Assembly: GCF_024323335.1 (NCBI RefSeq)
Contig: NC_066582.1
Span: 88,346,944 to 88,410,943 of the forward strand
Direction of reading: 5' to 3'
Length of the DNA stretch: 64,000 bases
DNA from: Lathyrus oleraceus
Taxonomy: Eukaryota > Streptophyta > Magnoliopsida > Fabales > Fabaceae
Shown in pieces: positions 56,554 through 64,000 of this stretch (positions are counted from its first letter, which is position 1; every line of letters begins with the position of its first letter). Made by a program: the position numbers and the translations under genes. Under the pieces are notes generated by a model. That model did no database searches, was not told where the DNA came from, and was given only the letters and a program-made list of their open reading frames with translations.

Positions 56554-58008
56554 TGTAAGACCCCAATTTTGGGCCCTAAGATCCCTCATGGCCCATATCA
56601 TTCATATCATAACCTCAAGGATCATTGCATGCCTTTGTCCCCTCCTAGTGGGTTGGTTGCCTTGGGGTTTGTGTCTTGATCACCAAGCATACTCTGCATT
56701 TGTATATCTTTGCTTTCATATGTTTATCATTCAAAAAGTACAAAAATATTGTCAGTCTAACCTTGTTGCTTGCAGTTGAAGCAATCATCAGAAATTAGGT
56801 CAAAGTCAGTCATTGATCAGTCAAAGCAATGGATGGTGGCCATTCTTGTGGAATTTGGGCACCATGATCAACAATCAAGAGCTCACACATCTTGTGACAT
56901 CATTTGAAGTCAAGTTCTCAAGGAATTAGGGTTTTGAATTCATCAGAAGTGGTCCAGTCATCCAAAACCCTAGAAAAGTCAAACTTGGTCAACTGTTGAT
57001 TTAATCAAGAATTTGATGGATAGAATTGATCTGAAGGAGCTCATTCATGCTTGTATAAGCCTCATCTATCATGTTCAACCTCATCATGGAAGAATTTGAA
57101 GTCAAATCAGAAATTTTCCAGAAATAGAAAGTGGACCTGTAATTTCAACTGCTAAAAATGGAAACTTCTTGATCTTAAACTTACATCATGATACAAGCTT
57201 CAAATGAATTTTTGCCCAACATGAAAGTTGAAGATCTTGTTCTCCCATTTTCAAAAAGTCCAAGAACACCCAAATCCCATGTGTGGTTGTCAAGATATGA
57301 TCAAATCATTTTCACCAATTTTTGAACTTCAACAAGCCATATCTCTCAAACCATAAGGCCAAATTTGGTGGGGTTTTTTCCTACAAACCACATTTTTCAT
57401 CCTCTTTCCAAAAATATAAATTTCATGACCTAAAACCTTACCATTCAAAATGGCATTTTTGGACCTATTCCTTTAAAAATCAAAGTTTGACTCACAGTTG
57501 ACTTTTTGACTTATGGACTTTTTCTCATTTTTGCCAATTGGGAGGTGTTTCATATATCATTTGTGATTTGTTCCAAGCCTTAAATCATTATCACACCACC
57601 ATTTTACCACATTTTTGGACCATAGTGCAATCTTGGCAATTTTTGCAATTAGTTGGAAAAGAGCAAAACAAGGTACAGCATTCAGCAGCACACACAAAAC
57701 AGCACAGCATGTTGGCCACTAGCAGCCTGTACCCAGCCCAAATTTGTGCAGACAAGCACACCTCCATTTTCCACATTTTCCAAATTGGCAAATTGTACAA
57801 TCAGTTTCATTTAAGCAAGGCATTGTTGGTAGACTACAAACAGATGCAAAACAGCAGAATTTTAGTCTGCTAGCAGCCTGTTTGCAAGGCCCACTCGAGC
57901 AGCACACACCCTCCCATATCCACTTATTCCCAACTTAGCAAAAATGCAAATGGTTCTCATTAAACTAAACCAAGTTAGCACTCCCTAATCCAACTCTAAA
58001 ACAGGTGA

Positions 58009-58016
58009 TATATAAG
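58009..58016 (+). promoter_or_regulatory. TATA box of Ogre-3 LTR
   Basis: TATATAAG about 1.46 kb into the LTR, in the same context as the Ogre-2 TATA box. Confidence 0.5.
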
Positions 58017-61000
58017 TCATTTTCTGCCCATTTGGTAACCCTAGACAGTTGACAGCAGCCACAACCAAAAACCTCCCATTCTCTCATCCTACACTTTGGC
58101 CAAAAGAGGATTTCTCAGCAAACCCGTTAAACAATCGAGCAAGCTTGTGACCCTTCCTCATCTGGACATCAGTTGAGAGTCTTTTGCAACCTCAAAACCT
58201 TGCTGGAAACCACATTTCATGCTCTGGTTTTTCTCAAAGAACAGTCATGGCAGAAGTTGATTTGGTCATGTCCAAGCAAGTGTGAGCTGAAACAAGTTCA
58301 TCATCCATCATTATCAACCTTTGTGCTCATCTGTTTTTGCTTACAACCACAAAAAGAACACTGCATCATAATTTCTTCAAATACAAGTAAAATTCCAACC
58401 AACTCTTTTCTTAAAATAATGCAATGCCATATGTAGTGTTTACCTTGTTGAGTATTGTGTAGCTTGAATCATGTGAATTGGTTAACCATGCTGGTCTAAA
58501 TCTTGATTTTCATTTTTGTGTGCAAATACATTTTCTGTCGATTTGTGTTGTTCATGGTGATTTAATGAATTTGGACACCATAATCTTGTTGCTTGAGGTT
58601 TAATGATGATGTTAGCATATTTGATTTTGATTTCTGAGCACCTTGAATTTTCAAGCTCATAATGATGTTGAGTTGCTGTTGTTATGCTTGAATATTGCCT
58701 AGAAAAACCACATGTACTGTGTTGCATATTGTTGTTTGGTTGCTATGTGAACATTGCCATATGCCTTGCCATTGAGTGATTTTGCTCAAAACCTGTTTGA
58801 TGCTAATGATGAACATGAAGAGGATGTTGTTTCTGTTATGTTGTTTGTTTGGACTGGTTTGATGATAAACATTGATGTTGAACACATAATGTTACTGCTA
58901 AAATACTGCTGCTGTTACATGAGGCTTGGTTGAATTTTTGGTTGTGGATTACATAAAATGCCCTGCTGTTTATGTGCTGTTGTTGGACTTTATTGAAATT
59001 AATTGCTTGCTTGTTGTTCATGAACCTTGCATAAGAGCCCAGAACCTGAGTCCATGAGTGTGTTGGTTTTGTCGCTTATGTTATAATTGTGTGGATATCC
59101 CTCTATCATTACCATTGTTGTTTGCTTGCTGTTGTTAATGACAAGTACATGTTGATGAACACATGAATGCCCTGCTGTTTTGTTATTTTTTAAGCTGCCC
59201 AGAAATCCATATGGATCGTGGTTGTTGTGTTTGGTTTGTGGCTATTTGATTTGTTGCATAATTGTTATGATTATATGCTGCTATTCATTTGTTGCTTTTG
59301 ATCAAATGCCAAGGCCCTGCTGTTGTGTTATGCCAAACCCTAACTTATGCATGAAATCCCCAGAATTTCGTTTGCCATTGGCCAAGGTTACTGTTCCATT
59401 GGCAACAGCCAATGGGAACATTTCCCGTGCCCCTTCAAAACGGGGCGTTTTGATTAATGAAAGCGAATATTACACATTTGCCATCGGTTGACTCCTTGTT
59501 GACCAACTTGCCATGCTATCTTGTGCATATTCATCCAATTATTTCATCAAGTTCCACAATTTATTTCTCATTCACATTTCATCCAAAAATCTCGAAATTT
59601 TTTCCTCATGATCATGAATGTGTCCTTCATTTAATTGTGATTTTTAATGATTTTTCCATTGGCTGGATTTTTTATGGTAATTATTTTCTTGACATGTATG
59701 CCAAAATGATACCCTTTGCCATTTCAATTGTGAAATTGTCATACTGCATCCAATGCCTTTGAAATTTTTTGTGGTAAAACTAGACACATTGACCTTCATT
59801 TCCATATAAAGTTTGTGCATTTATCATTTGTGGATTGAGAGTTATGATTTTTTGAAGTTATGTGTTGAATTTGGTGCTATACCATGATCATGTATTTTCC
59901 CAATTTTTGTTCACATGCTTCCTCTTATCCAAATCACTTGAAATTTTGCATGAATCATCTATCACATGTCTAGTTTGTGTATGAATTTTCTTGGAATTAA
60001 TCTTGCTGTTTTCCATTTGATTGTGAATTTTCTTCCATACTTGGTCATTTGTTGACTTTTTGTGCTATGCCTTGCCAAATCTTTTGTGAAATTCTCAAAT
60101 CTTATTGTATGATCATGAAATTTCATATGTGATAACTAGACATCTTGAGCTTTGCATTGATGTTAATCTCATTCATTTCTTTGCTGTTTTCAAATTGATA
60201 TGATTTTTTGAAGTTGACCCATGCTTGTTGACTTTCACCATGCTTACTTGAACTTGGTTTGACTTCATGATTTTACTTGACTGCCTTCCTCTCATCCAAA
60301 TGCCATGAAATTTTACATGTATACCATGTTAGATGTTAGGATTGAGTGTGATTTATTTCATAATTTTTGAAATTGATTGGGTTGACTTTTGAATGAAGTC
60401 TTTGCTGTTGACTCTTGTATGCTTCTCTTGCCATGCTTTGCATCCTTTTGCATATGAAATGACCATGATGCATGATATAATTATGAATCCAATTGAGAAT
60501 GCTTCTTGAATGTTTAGACTTGGTTTGGGTTGACTTTTCCTTGCTGCCTTGACTTTTTCTTTCATCTTTGACCCTAGGTTAGTCCTAGTGGTCTTCTAAG
60601 CTTATGTTGAGTTCATCTGTTTCAGGTTAAGCACCAATGCCTTGAGGATCATTCAAATGTGTTCTAGTTTGATTGTTTAATGTGCTAACTTTTGTTTTGT
60701 AGGTGTGACTCATATGCTTGAGTCTTTGTGCCTTGCACAATTGGTCCCTCTGTGGTTGACTTTTGGTTCATTTCTCTTTGTTTTGATTGTTGACTTGTTT
60801 ACTAATGAGTTTGACTTTTTCAGGTACTTTAGTTGCCTAAGTTCTCTGAACTTGCTTGCTTTGCTATTTAGCATTTGCTTTGAGGTATAATTACTTCTTC
60901 TTCATGTAGTCTGGAGACCCGGTCTGTTATTTGACCGGGCAAACTGTCTGAAGTCCTCCTTAAGAGGCAATGCCTGTGTTTGTTTAAATTTGTCCTAAGC

Positions 61001-61504
61001 AGGAAAAGTCCTTCAAGTAAGGCAATTGGTGGAAGGTAGGGATAAGCAATCTATCCCCCACTATTCAGTGTGTCCTCTCTTTGCTCCCATTACATGGTTG
61101 AAGCAACGAGATAAAAACCCAAGATCTAATCGAGTCAATAATGTGGAGAGAGTTCCTACTTTCTGAACTCCCACACTTTCTTTGATGCTCTCTCTGATTT
61201 GAGATAGAAGCAATGAGGCACACCCCTCATTTCCTATTCATCTGCTTCACCTGAGCCCCTCAATGGCCAGGTTAAGAGCGACCTTCACCCATTACAGTGG
61301 ACTTTCAAAGTCAAACCCTCTTGTGTGAGCCCCCATTGTTTGGCTATAGAGTGTGCTGTTTGATATTCATTGACTGATTAATTGCTTCATGTGCACTTGC
61401 TTGCCTGTATGCTATGCATTTATCATCATCATCAATTGCCATTAATGCATGATCATCTCATTTATCTTTGTGATGCTATCATTGTTGTTTGCCCATTGAG
61501 GACA

Positions 61505-62560
61505 ATTGTAAGTCCATTGCCTTGGCATTTGCTCCTGTGATATGGAAGGATAGAGTGTAAGACCTCATTGGTCACTCATATCTTCTGATTATCTGTTTGT
61601 ATGTGAGGATACAGTTATAAGTCCCTGTAAGTTGGCATCTGTTATCCTGTGATCATAATTTGATCTGTTTGATTTGTATGTGAGGTTGCAGTTATAAGTC
61701 CCTGTAAGTTGGCATCTGCTTTCCTGTGATCATAGTTTGTTTATCTGTGTGAATGTGAGGATACAGTTATAAGTCCCTGTAAGTTGGCATCTGTTATCCT
61801 GTGATCATAATTTGATCTGTTTGATTTGTATGTGAGGTTGCAGTTATAAGTCCCTGTAAGTTGGCATCTGCTTTCCTGTGATCATAGTTGTTTATCTGTT
61901 TGTATGTGAGGTTGCAGTTATAAGTCCCTGTAAGTTGGCATCTGCTTTCCTGTGATCATAGTTTGTTTATCTGTGTGAATGTGAGGATACAGTTATAAGT
62001 CCCTGTAAGTTGGCATCTGTTATCCTGTGATCATAATTTGATCTGTTTGATTTGTATGTGAGGTTGCAGTTATAAGTCCCTGTAAGTTGGCATCTGCTTT
62101 CCTGTGATCATAGTTGTTTATCTGTTTGTGTGAGAGGTTGCAATTATAAGTCCCTGTAAGTTGGCATTTGCATTCCTGTGATCATATTGTTGCTTTTATT
62201 CTTGTATGTGAGGATCCATTGTAAGTCCCTGTGATGTGGCATTGGATTTCCTGTGAGCATACTGTGGAGTTAACCTAAGTCCAGATAGATTGGCAGTTGA
62301 CTTCCATAGTTCATCTTTGTTTTTTTCCTTTTCAAGGAGATTAGTGTAAGACCATTGAGTGGCATCTGATATCCATTTCTGTTTTAGGAGACTGGTGTAA
62401 ATCCATTTATTGGTATCCGGTATCCGCTTTTATTTCTTTGCCTGTGGAGATTAGTGTAAGTCCATTGAGTGGCTTCTGATATCCCGTTTTGTTTTAGGAG
62501 ATTGGTATAAGACCATTGATTGGCATCCGATATCCGCTTTTCTTTTGCTTTGTTTGTTAA
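61505..62560 (+). repeat. Minisatellite inside the Ogre-3 LTR (74-77 bp units, dimeric)
   Basis: The core TTATAAGTCCCTGTAAGTTGG starts at 61615, 61692, 61767, 61844, 61918, 61993 and 62070, with a slightly changed copy at 62144. This gives units of 74-77 bp. Two variants alternate: A (GAGGATACAG, ending CTGTTATCCTG) and B (GAGGTTGCAG, ending CTGCTTTCCTG), in the order A B A B B A B B. Single diverged units flank the array on both sides (61505-61560; 62213-62560, where the unit is TGTAAGACCATTGAGTGGCAT). Confidence 0.95.
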
Positions 62561-63312
62561 TTGCTATTCCAAAGGACACACTTGAATCATCTGCTATATG
62601 ATTTCAAGAAGTGAACCTTCTAAGAAGTTTTACTTTCCATCTTCATCCATTCATCCTTCATTATGTCCTAGCCTTTTCACACTATACTTTTTAAACTTGA
62701 CATAAGTGTTGTGCAAACATCTTCATGTTTTCAAATTAAAAACCTGGACTCAAGTCCTTGACTTTTTTCAAACTCATTTCATAATACTTATCTGAATCAA
62801 TCTTAATCATACTTTGACTTCATTTTCATAATCACAATCAATTAACTTCACTCATTCACTCGTTTTGGCTTTGTCCATTAATGCTTTCATACATGAGCTA
62901 TAGGTTTGATTTATCTTAGTGGTTGATGTTAATCTCACCTTCTGTCTTTAGTGATTGAATTGTAAGCCTTCCTTGCCTATTATAGGGTTAACCCCTCCCT
63001 GGCAAGTTGAAGCCGTTCTCACATGGTGGACGTTGTTGTCTGTATAAGGTTGAGTTTTCTCCCGTGGATAACGTAAGACCTAGGGTTTGTGTTTAAAATT
63101 GATCCACCAACTTTTGGAAATCTTTTAGCCGAACTACGGCGTTCTGATCCTTACCTTTGATGGAAGGTACGTAGGCAACGGGTTCATCCGTTCGAACCCA
63201 ATACCCAATAATAATAAAATTGTATATTCTTTTCTCATCATCCCAATCATGTTTGCACAATACATATGTCATAACAAATAATAATTTTGCATAACAAGTG
63301 TGAAAAGGGCTC

Positions 63313-63328
63313 CCTAGGAGTACCTAGG
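63313..63328 (+). other. Conserved AGTA-loop hairpin of Ogre LTR (copy 5)
   Basis: CCTAGG-AGTA-CCTAGG, 159 bp before the PBS-like TGGCGACTC, the same distance as in Ogre-1. Confidence 0.65.
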
Positions 63329-63556
63329 ACGTAGTGGGTGCCTAACACCTTCCCATTGCGTAATTTACCCCTTACCCAGAATCTCTGATCTTTTTATTAG
63401 TTTTCTACGTGTAAAACTTCTTAGGCTTTTGTTCGCTTTTTAGCCAGTCCTTTGGATAAATAAAAGTGCGGTGGCGACTCGAAATTTTTCATGTATCTCC
63501 TAGCTTATGATTTAATCGATAGATCATATAGCGACGAATACACCGCTACAGAAAAG

Positions 63557-63574
63557 TGGCGACTCTGCTGGGGA
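63557..63574 (+). other. Primer-binding site of Ogre-3
   Basis: TGGCGACTCTGCTGGGGA after GAAAAG, the same arrangement as in Ogre-1. Confidence 0.85.
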
Positions 63575-64000
63575 TATCGAACCCAGAATCCCTGGTGGTA
63601 TTGCCTACTTTTCACCCTTGTTATGCCATATTGTTATTCTTTATTTGACATATTTTTGTACAATTTGGGATCACTGTATTGATTGTAATGTGTGATTTGC
63701 TTGATATACATTGCTGTTTGCTTTGGTGATCTGTGAGATGAGTTCTATACCCGAACTCGAGTGCTCTCTAGGATAGGAGAATGGCATAGTCTTGTCGACT
63801 GGTGTGGAGTAGTCCTTAGCCAGTTGACTTGCGAGCCCATTCACTTGGTGGAGGTCATGTTGAACTAATAATGTCACACAAGTTATTTGTGGTTAGGCAT
63901 TATTCTTTCAATCATGTTCCGCAGAAGCCAAGGACCTTAGTTTACCAAACCCATCTTGGCCTATTTTTAGGACCGTAGTGCGGAGGTCGTTCAGATGTCA
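63575..64000 (+). other. Untranslated leader of Ogre-3 (continues beyond window)
   Basis: Homologous to 25711-26140 of Ogre-1. No gene in this part. Confidence 0.8.

Larger units (their letters stand above)
56554..63550 (+). mobile_element. 5' LTR of Ogre-3 (6,997 bp)
   Basis: The stretch starts TGTAAGACCCCAATTTTGGG and ends CACCGCTACA, six bases before the PBS. It is about 2 kb longer than the Ogre-1 LTR. Ends match Ogre-1 (20752-25685). Much of the middle (about 56800-61000) instead aligns with the Ogre-2 LTR, for example GAAAGTTGAAGATCTTGTTCTCC at 57222 and 46587. A minisatellite occupies 61505-62560. A TATA box is at 58009-58016, the hairpin at 63313-63328, AATAAA near 63458 and TGGCGACTC at 63472-63480. 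Open stretches inside show no domains. Confidence 0.85.
56554..64000 (+). mobile_element. Ogre-3: Ogre retrotransposon of the Ogre-1 family, 5' LTR and leader only
   Basis: LTR, PBS and the first 430 bp of leader are inside the window, and the rest is to the right. LTR ends, PBS and leader match Ogre-1. AGTTG at 56549-56553 would be the left target duplication. It is among the youngest layers of the nest, being inside Tekay-B. Confidence 0.85.

Noticed and set aside
61600..62200. Regular repeats resembling a CRISPR array
   Set aside because: Repeat and 'spacer' are both conserved between units, units are directly tandem, and the setting is a plant LTR. It is a minisatellite.

Overview
The window looks like intergenic, repeat-dense chromosomal DNA of a flowering plant, most likely a legume. 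The reasons are Ogre-type Tat/Ty3-gypsy elements with LTRs of about 3.6-7 kb, chromodomain (Tekay-type) Ty3-gypsy elements, a SIRE-type Ty1-copia remnant carrying an env-like ORF, AT-rich sequence and long microsatellites. I cannot name the species. I found no host protein gene, tRNA, rRNA or other cellular RNA gene. Nearly everything recognisable is LTR retrotransposon.

Left part (1-20751): this is old debris. It holds the end of an Ogre LTR (1-3172), a decayed SIRE element on the minus strand (3173-6899), a (GTA)n microsatellite, a solo Tat/Ogre-type LTR with a perfect CTCGG target duplication (7111-10730) and an inverted partial copy of the same LTR family (about 11000-11954). After these come an (AT)/(GA) microsatellite block and a minus-strand gypsy-type coding relic. 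A solo Tekay-like LTR (14487-18726) follows, itself split by a second solo LTR (14712-16724, target duplication CACAA), and then Ty3-gypsy leader debris.

Right part (20752-64000): this is a stack of nested insertions. Ogre-1 starts with a 4.93-kb LTR at 20752. It carries PBS, ORF1, gag-protease, a frame-consistent intron, and RT/RNase H/archaeal-type RNase H/integrase. It is split inside the integrase zinc-binding region by Tekay-A (34269-42694, minus strand, target duplication CACGC, LTRs differing by only 3 substitutions). The far 3' region of Ogre-1 was hit by Ogre-2 (5' LTR 46041-50789). Ogre-2 was hit by Tekay-B (52797 onward), whose RT was hit by Ogre-3 (LTR 56554-63550, about 7 kb). 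The right halves of Ogre-1, Ogre-2, Tekay-B and Ogre-3 lie beyond the window.

Four signals stand out. (1) Tekay-type LTRs carry clusters of CpG-containing palindromes whose sequence differs between LTR families (GTTAACCGGTTAAC, CATACGCGTATG, CAATCGATTG) but whose paired spacing is 21 bp in all of them. (2) All five Ogre-type LTR 3' ends carry a 6-bp stem / AGTA-loop hairpin with three covarying base pairs, at nearly constant distance from a partial copy of the PBS. (3) Three consecutive hairpins with different but self-complementary stems, each followed by GGCAAAA, lie just after the Ogre-1 integrase stop codon. (4) The Ogre-1 intron and a possible Tekay LTR leader intron are supported by splice-site motifs.
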